Source: Bacteroidia bacterium
GTDB taxonomy: Bacteria > Bacteroidota > Bacteroidia > B-17B0 > Aurantibacillaceae
Direction: 5' to 3'
NCBI GenBank assembly: GCA_016787785.1
Contig: JAEUTO010000014.1
Coordinates: forward strand, 1 to 64,000
DNA: 64,000 bases
Shown: piece after piece, positions 16,697-24,971 of the stretch
How positions within the stretch are numbered: the first letter of the stretch is position 1
How the letters are laid out: each line of letters opens with the position of its first letter
Notes under the pieces: model-generated
What the model was told of the DNA's origin: nothing
The model's input: only the letters and a program-made list of their open reading frames with translations
The model's database searches: none
Made by a program: the position numbers and the translations under genes

Positions 16697-17443
16697 ATGG
16701 CAATAACCTCAGACAAAGCAAAAATAATATCAAGCCTGATAATTGCAATTGCTTTGATCTCTGTTGCCGGTATTTTAGGCAGACACTGGCGTTCATCGCA
16801 TATTTCTTACCAAACAATTTCTGTTACCGGCCTGGGGCAAAAAGATTTTAAATCCGATCTTATGGTTTGGGATGCAACGTTTTCGCGCAGCGCTAAAACT
16901 TTATCGGATGCCAATCGTTATATAAACGAAGACATAACCCAGGTAAAAGAATTTTTAACCAAAAAAGGAATTAAAGAAAATGAAATAACGTTTTCTACCG
17001 TTAAAATAAATCGTGATTATAAGTCCATTTATAATAAAGAAGGAAATATAATAGGCAACGAATTTGAAGGTTTTACGTTGGTGCAACAAGTAATTATTGA
17101 AGCAAAAAATATAGAGGTAGTAGAAAAAATGGCCGGACAAATTGGTGATCTTATTGAAAAAGGAATTGAATTTTCGGCTAATGTGCCCAACTATTATTTT
17201 ACAAAATTAAAAGACCTAAAAATTGAATTATTAAAACAAGCCACGGAAGATGCGTACTTACGCGCCAAAACTATTGCAGAAAATGCTAACAGTAGCTTTG
17301 GCAATTTAAAGAATGGTACTATGGGCGTGTTTCAAATAACCGGGCAAAACAGCGATGAGGATTATTCCTGGGGCGGATCCTTCAATACAAAAGCAAAATA
17401 TAAAAGTGCCAGTATTACAGTAAAATTAGAATTTGATCTATAA
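16697..17443 (+). CDS. SIMPL-domain (DUF541) periplasmic protein
   Basis: N-terminal membrane anchor or uncleaved signal (about residues 10-30, IISSLIIAIALISVAGILG), then a SIMPL domain in the periplasm. Family features: ISVTGLGQKDFKSDLMVWDATF at the domain start (here with D where the family often has E), the GFTLVQQVIIEAKNIEVV strand, and the helical AYLRAKTIAENANSS segment near residue 200. Bacterial relatives (BP26, YggE) are linked to oxidative-stress tolerance, but the biochemical role is unsettled. The stop overlaps the ftsY start (TAATG), so translation is probably coupled. Confidence 0.85.
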   Translation: MAITSDKAKIISSLIIAIALISVAGILGRHWRSSHISYQTISVTGLGQKDFKSDLMVWDATFSRSAKTLSDANRYINEDITQVKEFLTKKGIKENEITFSTVKINRDYKSIYNKEGNIIGNEFEGFTLVQQVIIEAKNIEVVEKMAGQIGDLIEKGIEFSANVPNYYFTKLKDLKIELLKQATEDAYLRAKTIAENANSSFGNLKNGTMGVFQITGQNSDEDYSWGGSFNTKAKYKSASITVKLEFDL

Positions 17444-18402
17444 TGGGATTCTTCAGCAAATTATTTACAAAAGAAAATAAAGAAAGTTTAGACCAGGGAC
17501 TTACTAAAACCAAAGAAAGTTTTTTTGGTAAAATTACCAAGGCTCTTGCTGGTAAAAGTTCTATTGATGCCGATGTATTAGATAATCTGGAAGAAGTTTT
17601 AATTACCGGAGACGTTGGCGTAAGCACAACTTTAAAGATCATTAAACGCATTGAAGACCGAGTAAAAAGAGATAAATATGTTGGTACAGACGCACTAAAT
17701 ACCTTATTGAAAGAAGAAATTTCGGGATTACTTTTAGAGAACAGTAAAGATCACAATTCATCTTATTTTTCTGAACCATTAAAGAATAAACCACATGTAA
17801 TAATGGTTGTGGGCGTTAATGGCGTTGGTAAAACAACTTCTATTGGTAAGATCGCTTATCAATACAAACAAGCCGGTAAATCGGTTATATTAGGAGCAGC
17901 AGATACGTTTAGAGCAGCCGCAGTTGATCAGTTAACCATCTGGAGCGAACGGGTGGGTGTGCCAATTGTGAGTCAGGGTATGGGAGCAGATCCTGCAAGT
18001 GTGGCTTTTGATACTTTGAGTAGTGCAAAATCAAAAGATGTAGATGTTGTGATTATTGATACAGCAGGACGTTTGCACAATAAAGTTAATCTCATGAATG
18101 AGTTGACCAAAATTAAGAACGTTATGAAAAAAGTATTACCTGATGCACCGCACGAAGTGCTTTTGGTTTTAGATGGCAGTACGGGTCAGAATGCAATTGA
18201 ACAATGCAAACAATTTACAGCTGCTACAGATGTAACAGCATTAGCAGTTACAAAATTAGATGGCACGGCTAAAGGTGGCGTGGTTATTGGCATCTCTGAC
18301 GAGTTTAAAATTCCTGTAAAATATATTGGTGTGGGCGAGAAGATGACTGACCTGCAGGTTTTCGATCCTAAAGAGTTTGTAGATAGTTTGTTTAGTAAAT
18401 AA
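17443..18402 (+). CDS. ftsY: Signal recognition particle receptor FtsY
   Basis: Membrane-associated SRP receptor GTPase. This 319-residue form has only the NG domains and lacks the long acidic A domain of E. coli. Motifs: GVNGVGKTTS (P-loop), DTFRAAAVDQL, DTAGRLHNK, TKLDGTAKGG and GVGEKMTDLQVFDP. The N-terminus MGFFSKLFTKENKESL is the usual amphipathic membrane-targeting start. It shares one base with the stop of the upstream SIMPL gene. Ffh (13407) and the SRP RNA (52652) lie in the same window. Confidence 0.98.
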   Translation: MGFFSKLFTKENKESLDQGLTKTKESFFGKITKALAGKSSIDADVLDNLEEVLITGDVGVSTTLKIIKRIEDRVKRDKYVGTDALNTLLKEEISGLLLENSKDHNSSYFSEPLKNKPHVIMVVGVNGVGKTTSIGKIAYQYKQAGKSVILGAADTFRAAAVDQLTIWSERVGVPIVSQGMGADPASVAFDTLSSAKSKDVDVVIIDTAGRLHNKVNLMNELTKIKNVMKKVLPDAPHEVLLVLDGSTGQNAIEQCKQFTAATDVTALAVTKLDGTAKGGVVIGISDEFKIPVKYIGVGEKMTDLQVFDPKEFVDSLFSK

Positions 18403-18436
18403 GAATTAAACTATTTGTTATCTTTAACCGTAGCAA

Positions 18437-19225
18437 ATGCATTATATAAAACATCTTTTTTTTAGTTTATTACTTTTTATTTTATCGTCCTGCAGCAACT
18501 CAAAAAGCTCTGAAGCAGTTGAAAATAAAAAAGATTCTACTTTTATTAATAATAGCCCGGCAATAAAAGATAAGTCTTCTAAAGACTCTTTAACACCGGT
18601 TTCGCTATTGCAAAACGAGCTCCCTGAAAACGTTTCTTTTAAAGGCACTTCTTTTTATGGCGCTTATAAATGGTACGATAAAAACGGCTGGAATTTATTA
18701 GTCCTTTCAACCAACACAACAAGTGCAAAAAATAAAGAGATTGACGAAGTTGAGAATTCTGCCGAATTATTTGCAAGGCAGTATAACCTTAAAGATCCTG
18801 CTAAACCTGTTGTGACATGGGATATGTATGACGCAGAACTTAAATGCATTTTTGATATTACCTGCGCCTTTATGAATACTGAGATAACCGACCTGGATAG
18901 TAATGGTACCAAAGAAACCTTCATTGCTTATAAAACCTCTTGCAGAAGTGATGTTAGCCCTGCAATTATGAAAGTTATTATGCACGAAGGAAAAAAGAAA
19001 TATGCTTTGCGCGGAAAAATGATCTTTATTATTCCTGATATACCCGACACGTTATTTCCTCAAACAAGGGAAATAGATCTGAGTAAGATCTCGAAAACAG
19101 AAATTGAAAAAACAATGTTTAGAGACTGGGGTTGTTATGAAAATGCCAATGATTTTAAAACTGCGCCACCTGTATTTTTAAATTTCGCAAAACAGTTTTG
19201 GAGAGATAATTCGTTTGAGAATTAA
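18437..19225 (+). CDS. Hypothetical lipoprotein
   Basis: MHYIKHLFFSLLLFILSSC is a lipoprotein signal with Cys19 as lipidation site, followed by a Ser/Lys/Asp-rich tether (20-60). The body (about 65-262) contains FYGAYKWYDKNGWNLLVLS and LDSNGTKETFIAYKTSCRSDVSP, and resembles Bacteroidota proteins catalogued under the name M949_RS01915; I recall that family only vaguely and attach no function. It follows ftsY after 34 bases and is convergent with a small minus-strand gene 4 bases beyond its stop. Confidence 0.7.
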   Translation: MHYIKHLFFSLLLFILSSCSNSKSSEAVENKKDSTFINNSPAIKDKSSKDSLTPVSLLQNELPENVSFKGTSFYGAYKWYDKNGWNLLVLSTNTTSAKNKEIDEVENSAELFARQYNLKDPAKPVVTWDMYDAELKCIFDITCAFMNTEITDLDSNGTKETFIAYKTSCRSDVSPAIMKVIMHEGKKKYALRGKMIFIIPDIPDTLFPQTREIDLSKISKTEIEKTMFRDWGCYENANDFKTAPPVFLNFAKQFWRDNSFEN

Positions 19226-19229
19226 AGAC

Positions 19230-19550
19230 CTAATTGACCTTGTTATCAACTAAGAATTTATTTAGTTTTTCTTCTGCCTTTTCTTTTGCCTTTTGTGTTG
19301 TAAAAACTTCTGCGCTCCAGTGTTCCGGCTTTTTAGTTTGTTTCTCTTTATCGTTTTGTATACGATCTAATTTTACTTCCGCTTCAATAACTTCGTTCAA
19401 AAATTTATACGCCAATTCGTTCTTACTATTTATAAGATCTAATAATAAACTCCTTTTTTTAAAAGAAACAAGCTCTGCATTTGGTATTTGGTAATGCGCT
19501 GCCAGTTTATAAACGTTCTGCATTATGTGTTTTTTTGTTTCTTCGGTCAT
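19230..19550 (-). CDS. Small helical hypothetical protein
   Basis: A 106-residue, charged, all-helical cytosolic protein starting MTEETKKHIMQNVYKLAAHY. I prefer this ATG (19550) over the one at 19595, whose extra residues (MNHSFAYFYASNKNN) look like translated leader. It has a coiled-coil-like Lys/Glu-rich C-terminal third (AEVFTTQKAKEKAEEKLNKF). No domain is recognised. It is convergent with the lipoprotein gene and 4 bases from its stop. Confidence 0.6.
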   Translation of the reverse strand: MTEETKKHIMQNVYKLAAHYQIPNAELVSFKKRSLLLDLINSKNELAYKFLNEVIEAEVKLDRIQNDKEKQTKKPEHWSAEVFTTQKAKEKAEEKLNKFLVDNKVN

Positions 19551-19932
19551 GTTATTTTTATTAGAGGCGTAAAAGTAAGCAAATGAGTGGTTCAAATGTT
19601 TAATTAAGAATTAAAAAGGCATAATGGTCATTGTTAATTGTTAAATTTCTAGCTTTTGTTAATTTTTTGGCCAATTTACAGAGAATGAAATCTTTACATT
19701 TTAGGGTCTATTATTGTTAACCCAATATTAACAAAATTGTAAACAATTATGTTTCTGTTAAATATTTTAACTAGTTGTTTATCAATTAATTAAAATATAT
19801 CAATTATACTTAAATTGGTTCGATTTCTAATTATATTTGTAGTCCGTTTTAATAAGACAAAAACGTTTAATTAATCAATTATGTTTAACCCCTCAAACTA
19901 AGTCTTAGTAGTTTGATACAAGTAAATTAAAA
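19551..19932 (+). promoter_or_regulatory. Long AT-rich rpsA upstream region with TTGTTAA repeats and -7 element
   Basis: This 380-base gap holds no gene. TATATTTG at 19832-19839 is a perfect -7 box about 95 bases before the rpsA ATG, but its -33 is poor. TTGTTAA occurs in a perfect inverted pair (19714-19720 and 19728-19734, arms 7, spacer 7), and further GTTAA words lie at about 19634-19665. An operator or autoregulatory role is inferred. Confidence 0.5.
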
Positions 19933-21723
19933 ATGTCAGAAAAAGTTCTAGTAGGTAATGCGGATTTCGATTGGAGTTCGATTGGTAAAAAACAAGACAA
20001 TTATACAACAGCTGAAAAAGAGAAGTTGGATGAATTGTATGGTAAAGCGTTAAGCACAATTACAGATGCTCAAATTATTGAGGGTACTGTTGTAGCTAAA
20101 AACAACCGCGAAGTAGTTGTAAATATTGGTTATAAATCAGATGGTGTTGTTGCTCTTTCAGAGTTCCGTTATAATCCTGATCTAAAACTAGGAGATAAAA
20201 TAGAAGTATTTATTGAGTCTACCGAAGATACTAATGGTCAATTAGTATTATCTCATAAAAAAGCACGTGCCAACAAAAGCTGGGATCGTGTTAACGAAGC
20301 ACTTAATACTGATGAAATTATTAAAGGTTTTGTTAAGTGTCGTACTAAAGGTGGATTAATTGTTGATGTATTTGGTATTGAAGCTTTCTTACCGGGTTCA
20401 CAAATTGATGTTAAGCCTATTCGTGATTACGATGTTTACGTTGGTAAAACAATGGAATTTAAAGTTGTTAAGATCAACAACGAATTTAAAAACGTTGTAG
20501 TTTCTCACAAAGCTTTAATTGAAGCTGAAATTGAAACACAAAAACGCGATATCATCTCTAAATTAGAAAAAGGACAAGTATTAGAAGGAACTGTGAAGAA
20601 CATTACTTCTTATGGTGTGTTCATCGATTTAGGTGGTGTTGATGGTTTAATTCACATTACAGATCTATCTTGGGGTCGTATTAATCACCCAGAGGAGATC
20701 GTTAAATTAGATGAGAAAATTCAGGTTGTAATTCTTGAATTTGATGATGATAAAAAACGTATTGCTTTAGGTTTAAAACAATTAACCCCACACCCTTGGG
20801 AAGCTTTAAACGCTGATTTAAAAATTGGTGATAAGGTAAAAGGTAAAGTAGTTGTTATTAACGATTACGGCGCATTTATCGAGATCGCACAAGGTGTTGA
20901 AGGTTTAGTTCACGTAAGTGAAATGAGTTGGAGCCAACATTTACGTAGCGCGCAGGAGTTTGTTAAGATCGGACAAGAAATTGAAGCCGTTATTTTAACG
21001 CTTGATCGTGAAGAGCGTAAAATGAGCTTAGGTATGAAACAATTAACGCCTGATCCTTGGAATATTATTTTAGATAAATACGCTAAAGGTTCTAAACACA
21101 CAGGTACAGTTCGCAATTTCACCAACTTTGGTGTGTTTGTTGAATTAGAAGAAGGTGTTGACGGTTTAGTTCATATATCTGATCTTTCTTGGAGCAAAAA
21201 AATTAAGCACCCAAGTGAATTCTGTAAAGTAGGAGATAAAATGGATGTTGCTGTTTTAGAAATTGATGGCGAGAACCGTCGTTTATCTTTAGGGCACAAA
21301 CAACTTGAAGAGAATCCATGGGATGTTTTTGAAACTGTATTTACAATAGATTCAGTACACAGTGGTACTGTATTAAATGTAAATGATAAAGGTGCTACTA
21401 TTGGCTTAACGTATGGTGTTGAAGGATTCTGTCCTTCTCGTCACTTAAATAAAGTAGATGGTACTTCTTTAAAAGCTGAAGAGGTTGCAGATTTCAAAGT
21501 AATTGAATTCAGCAAAGATGCTAAGCGTATCGTTGTATCTCACGCTCGTTTACACGAAGAAGTGAAAGATGAAGCTAGAAAAGTAGAAAAAGCTACTAAG
21601 AAAGCTGATTTTGACGAAAGCAAAAAAGCAGTTAAAAAAGTAAAAGATAGTCAAGAGAAAACCACTTTAGGTGATATCTCTGCATTATCTGACTTAAAAG
21701 ATAAATTGGACGCTAAAAAATAA
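19933..21723 (+). CDS. rpsA: Small-subunit ribosomal protein bS1
   Basis: mRNA-binding 30S protein; in Bacteroidota, where Shine-Dalgarno pairing is rare, S1 probably carries much of mRNA recruitment. In 596 residues there are six S1 (OB-fold) repeats, at about 50-115, 130-200, 215-285, 300-372, 388-460 and 475-545. Repeats are marked by GVFIDLGGVDGLIHITDLSW, GAFIEIAQGVEGLVHVSEMS and GVFVELEEGVDGLVHISDLS. The tail is Lys-rich. The unusually long upstream gap and the structured downstream region (21738-21840) suggest complex control of this gene. Confidence 0.96.
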   Translation: MSEKVLVGNADFDWSSIGKKQDNYTTAEKEKLDELYGKALSTITDAQIIEGTVVAKNNREVVVNIGYKSDGVVALSEFRYNPDLKLGDKIEVFIESTEDTNGQLVLSHKKARANKSWDRVNEALNTDEIIKGFVKCRTKGGLIVDVFGIEAFLPGSQIDVKPIRDYDVYVGKTMEFKVVKINNEFKNVVVSHKALIEAEIETQKRDIISKLEKGQVLEGTVKNITSYGVFIDLGGVDGLIHITDLSWGRINHPEEIVKLDEKIQVVILEFDDDKKRIALGLKQLTPHPWEALNADLKIGDKVKGKVVVINDYGAFIEIAQGVEGLVHVSEMSWSQHLRSAQEFVKIGQEIEAVILTLDREERKMSLGMKQLTPDPWNIILDKYAKGSKHTGTVRNFTNFGVFVELEEGVDGLVHISDLSWSKKIKHPSEFCKVGDKMDVAVLEIDGENRRLSLGHKQLEENPWDVFETVFTIDSVHSGTVLNVNDKGATIGLTYGVEGFCPSRHLNKVDGTSLKAEEVADFKVIEFSKDAKRIVVSHARLHEEVKDEARKVEKATKKADFDESKKAVKKVKDSQEKTTLGDISALSDLKDKLDAKK

Positions 21724-21737
21724 GCTGTTTAATAAAA

Positions 21738-21795
21738 CTCCCCAAACGACGAGTTCGTTTTAGGGCAACTAAGAATCACGCCATGGTTTTTAGTT
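21738..21795 (+). other. Two successive hairpins downstream of rpsA
   Basis: Hairpin 1: CCCC AAACGA / TCGTTTTAGGG (21740-21765, one mismatch and one bulge). Hairpin 2: AACTAAGAA / TTTTTAGTT (21767-21775, 21787-21795, nine pairs including a G-T), followed by TTTTG. Both come before the canonical terminator. This could be a 3'-UTR element or a small RNA released from the rpsA transcript. Confidence 0.5.
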
Positions 21796-21807
21796 TTTTG
21801 AGAGCCG

Positions 21808-21840
21808 AAACCCACACTAGTTGTGGGTTTTTGGTTTTTA
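21808..21840 (+). terminator. Rho-independent terminator of rpsA
   Basis: 9-base perfect arms AAACCCACA / TGTGGGTTT (21808-21816, 21822-21830), a 5-base loop, then TTGGTTTTT. Confidence 0.88.
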
Positions 21841-22017
21841 TACCCCTGGGTTTATTGTATTAATTGAGCCCGGCCATTTAATGCTCTTGTAACCCTTATC
21901 CGTTATGGGTTCTAAATTTTGGTTGGGTACACACAATAATTTAAATACTCGTACGTTATTATTATAACACAGGTTCTTTTTTATAAACTAAACACAAAAC
22001 ACAGCTAACAATTGCCT

Positions 22018-22203
22018 ATGACAAGAACATTTACTTCCAACCTTAATGAAACTGCCATTAAACCAGCAAAAGATCATGGAGATCAATTGCCTCAATTTGC
22101 AGAACCTTCAAAAAATGTTATCGATAACATTTTAAACTTTAGCAAAAACCTTGAGATCAAAAAATCAAGATTTGTTGATACCGTTGAAGTGATAAAGAGT
22201 TAA
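22018..22203 (+). CDS. Small conserved Bacteroidota protein of unknown function
   Basis: A 61-residue protein, MTRTFTSNLNETAIKPAKDHG..., ending EPSKNVIDNILNFSKNLEIKKS and VDTVEVIKS. The 'PSKexvxxIlnfSKxLxvxK' segment resembles short uncharacterised proteins often seen in Bacteroidota genomes. The ATG at 22018 is chosen; the TTG two codons earlier adds nothing. It sits alone between the rpsA terminator and a pair of small hairpins. Confidence 0.6.
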   Translation: MTRTFTSNLNETAIKPAKDHGDQLPQFAEPSKNVIDNILNFSKNLEIKKSRFVDTVEVIKS

Positions 22204-22225
22204 TACGCACTTCTTAAAAAAGTCA

Positions 22226-22273
22226 TTCCGGCCCTTGAGCCAGAACTGTAGCATAAACATGAAAAATGCTACA
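22226..22273 (+). other. Two small intergenic hairpins
   Basis: TTCCGGC / GCCAGAA (22226-22232, 22239-22245, 6-base loop, one mismatch) and TGTAGCAT / ATGCTACA (22247-22254, 22266-22273, 11-base loop), with no T tract. They lie between the small gene at 22018 and the convergent gene at 22313, so they are probably 3'-end processing or stabilising structures. Confidence 0.4.
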
Positions 22274-22312
22274 ACCCATTTATAGGGCGACTTGAAGTTA
22301 TGTTATTAAAAT

Positions 22313-22975
22313 TTACTGAATAAAAAAGCAAATACCTGTGCCTAAACTTAAAGTAGGTGCCATTCTTTGGTGATCAAGTGTTTCAGAATAATTAAAATGA
22401 TAATATACTGATGCGCCTGCATAATTTTTCCAGCTAATTTGGTTTGTAATGTTTACATAAAATTCAAAACCCACAACTAATTCTCCGGTTGACAATCTTA
22501 TCTTATTCAGATCTTGTTTGCTATCGCCCCAAATTAAATTTTCATCTCTCAGAACACTTCTTGATAAAGGCAATTTGTTTGTATATTGTATAGATGAGAA
22601 AAAATTAAGCTGTAACAGATCCTTCATTCCAGTTTCGTTTTTGTAATTAGTGTCAACTGTAAGCACGCGGCTATAGGCGACCTTTGCACCGCGCGTTTTC
22701 ATTGAACATTGTTGAATTACCGGCCCTACAATAAAAGCATTTCTGCCTTTGGAAATCCCCATATTAACAGAGTAAAAAGTGCCATGTCCATTACCTGTGG
22801 AAAAAACGCCGGAACTAAATAAGGGTTTAATTTTTTCAGATGAATTTTGAGCTAAAAAACCGCTTGCGCTTAAAGTGAGTAAAAAACAGATGATGGTTAC
22901 TTTAATGATAAATATGATCTTATCTTCGTTAAGGCCATGGAATGTTGGTTCAGTTTCTGTTTTAATATTTTTCAT
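22313..22975 (-). CDS. Hypothetical secreted or outer-membrane protein
   Basis: 220 residues. An unusual ~22-residue polar N-terminal extension precedes a hydrophobic signal segment (KIIFIIKVTIICFLLTLSAS, then GFLAQ), suggesting Sec export with cleavage near residue 43. The rest alternates polar and hydrophobic residues with aromatic strand ends and finishes TLSLGTGICFFIQ, as in small outer-membrane barrels. No domain is recognised. A later Met would not improve the signal, so the first ATG is kept. It is monocistronic. Confidence 0.6.
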   Translation of the reverse strand: MKNIKTETEPTFHGLNEDKIIFIIKVTIICFLLTLSASGFLAQNSSEKIKPLFSSGVFSTGNGHGTFYSVNMGISKGRNAFIVGPVIQQCSMKTRGAKVAYSRVLTVDTNYKNETGMKDLLQLNFFSSIQYTNKLPLSRSVLRDENLIWGDSKQDLNKIRLSTGELVVGFEFYVNITNQISWKNYAGASVYYHFNYSETLDHQRMAPTLSLGTGICFFIQ

Positions 22976-23183
22976 TTATTTAATTTTTATATTAACAAAG
23001 TAACAGGTATTGCAGCTAGTAATTTGTAACATAAAACCTCTCAAATTTCATATGTAAGATTTTTGGAGAATTTGATATGAAAAGCTTTTTAATGATTCCT
23101 TCACATTTTTTGTGGAATATAATAGCACGGCGCATCTTATTAGTAGATCAATTATATTAATTTAGATGTATAAATTATTCCAC

Positions 23184-24902
23184 ATGAAAAATCTTTTTTA
23201 TTTATTAGTAATTCCTTTTTTAGGATTTTCGCAAACACAAAATCCTGAACAACGATTTGAAACTCCCATTAAAGCAGTAACGCTTTATTTAGACGGAGCC
23301 GAAATTAACCAGCAAAAACAGCTTAATTTAAATGCCGGTATAACGCAGGTAGTTTTTACGAACCTTTCTTCAAAATTAATTCCAAAAAGTATACAGGTTA
23401 ATGTTGGCGAAAGCATTAGCGTATTAAGTGTTTCAGAAAAATTAAATTTTCTTAGTCTTAATCCAGAAAGCTCAAAAATAAAACAATTAAGAGATTCTCT
23501 TAAAACCAATCAATACAAAACGCAGCAATTAGTTTATGACAAAGAAGCTTTTGATAAAGAAAAGGAGTTGCTTGCAAAAAATAATAGTATTGGAGGCCAG
23601 GAGAAGGGCGTTTCTATTGCTGAGTTAAAACTTGCTGCCGATTTTTACCGTTCTCGCATTAAAGAAATTAATACCGAGATATTAAAATATGATACTAAGA
23701 TAAACGAGATGTATGCAGTAACTAACCGTTTACAAAACGAATTAAATGAATTGCATGCTAACGAAAACAAACCAACCGGCGAAATTATTATTTTATTACA
23801 GTCTGATATAAAAGTTACTGCTAACATTGATCTTAAATACGTTGTATCGGATGCTGGCTGGGCACCTTATTACGAGTTAAAAGCAGATGACATTGGTAAA
23901 CCAATTACGCTTGTTTACCGAGCGCGCGCATTTAATAATACCGGTATTAACTGGGCTGATGTAAAATTAAAATTATCAACTTCCGATCCCACACGTAATG
24001 CTTCAAAACCTACTGTAATGCCGTGGTTCTTAAATTTTAATTCAGATGTGTATGGTCAGTCAAGTGGTTATTTAAGTAATAACGCTAATAAAAATTTCTA
24101 TCAAAAATCGCAAATAAATGATGGTAATTTAGAAAATCAATTTGGTGCTAAACAACAATTAAATGAAGTAGAGCTTAAATCGTGGAACGAATACCAAACA
24201 AAAAACAGACGTGATGAAGCTAATAACACTAAAAAAATTGTTTACGAAGAAGTGCAGGTGTCTGAGTTAAGTGCAGAGTTTGAAATTAAAAAACCATATT
24301 CAATTCCATCAGATGCTAAACCATATATTGTAGAAGTTACAACCTACAGTCTTAACGCAACCTTCAAACATTATTCACTTCCTAAAGTAGAGAAAGATGC
24401 TTTTCTTTTAGCGCGCATTACAGGCTGGGAAGATCTTGATCTTATCGAAGGTCCTGCCAATGTTTATTTTGCAGGTACTTTTGTTGGCCAGTCGTACGTT
24501 AATCCACGAAGCGTAAATGATACTTTAGACCTGTCATTTGGTCGCGACAGTAAAGTAATTGTTACACGCACAAAAATTAAAGATTTTAATAACGAAAAAG
24601 TAATGGGCAATAATCGTAAGATGACCTACTCATACGAAATGGTAATTAAAAATAATCGTAAAACTGCTATTAATATTGATCTGGAAGATCAGAAACCGAT
24701 CTCGCAAAGTAATGAGATAGTTGTTGAAGTAACAGAGTTATCAAAAGGCCAGGTAAATCCTGATGATGGTAAAGTAAGCTGGAAATTTTTAATTCCTCCG
24801 GGCGAATCGCAAAAGGTAATTTATACCTATACGATAAAATATCCTAAAAATAGGAATGTAGATACCGAAAAGAAAATGCGCAAAGTAAGGGCAGCATTTT
24901 AA
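23184..24902 (+). CDS. DUF4139/DUF4140 (mucoidy-inhibitor-A-like) secreted protein
   Basis: Signal peptide MKNLFYLLVIPFLGFSQ, then an N-terminal DUF4140 domain (about 28-130; ETPIKAVTLYLDGAEINQQ), a coiled coil (105-195) and the C-terminal DUF4139 domain (about 205-572). Diagnostic stretches are VTANIDLKYVVSDAGWAPYY, TLVYRARAFNNTGINW and the final WKFLIPPGESQKVIYTYTI. The family is widespread with no established activity; the founder MuiA affects mucoidy in Streptomyces. The ATG at 23184 gives the signal peptide; the one at 23166 adds six residues. A Gln/Asn-rich variable insert lies in the middle. Confidence 0.85.
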   Translation: MKNLFYLLVIPFLGFSQTQNPEQRFETPIKAVTLYLDGAEINQQKQLNLNAGITQVVFTNLSSKLIPKSIQVNVGESISVLSVSEKLNFLSLNPESSKIKQLRDSLKTNQYKTQQLVYDKEAFDKEKELLAKNNSIGGQEKGVSIAELKLAADFYRSRIKEINTEILKYDTKINEMYAVTNRLQNELNELHANENKPTGEIIILLQSDIKVTANIDLKYVVSDAGWAPYYELKADDIGKPITLVYRARAFNNTGINWADVKLKLSTSDPTRNASKPTVMPWFLNFNSDVYGQSSGYLSNNANKNFYQKSQINDGNLENQFGAKQQLNEVELKSWNEYQTKNRRDEANNTKKIVYEEVQVSELSAEFEIKKPYSIPSDAKPYIVEVTTYSLNATFKHYSLPKVEKDAFLLARITGWEDLDLIEGPANVYFAGTFVGQSYVNPRSVNDTLDLSFGRDSKVIVTRTKIKDFNNEKVMGNNRKMTYSYEMVIKNNRKTAINIDLEDQKPISQSNEIVVEVTELSKGQVNPDDGKVSWKFLIPPGESQKVIYTYTIKYPKNRNVDTEKKMRKVRAAF

Positions 24903-24913
24903 GAATGATTTAT

Positions 24914-24966
24914 GACCTATGATTGAAGATTTAAGAATTACCTGTCTTCTATCATAGGTCTTTTAT
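24914..24966 (+). terminator. Long-stem terminator after the DUF4139 gene
   Basis: Perfect 10-base arms GACCTATGAT / ATCATAGGTC (24914-24923, 24951-24960) extended by GAAG / CTTC, followed by TTTT. It separates this gene from the convergent MNIO cassette. Confidence 0.75.
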
Positions 24967-24971
24967 CTATT

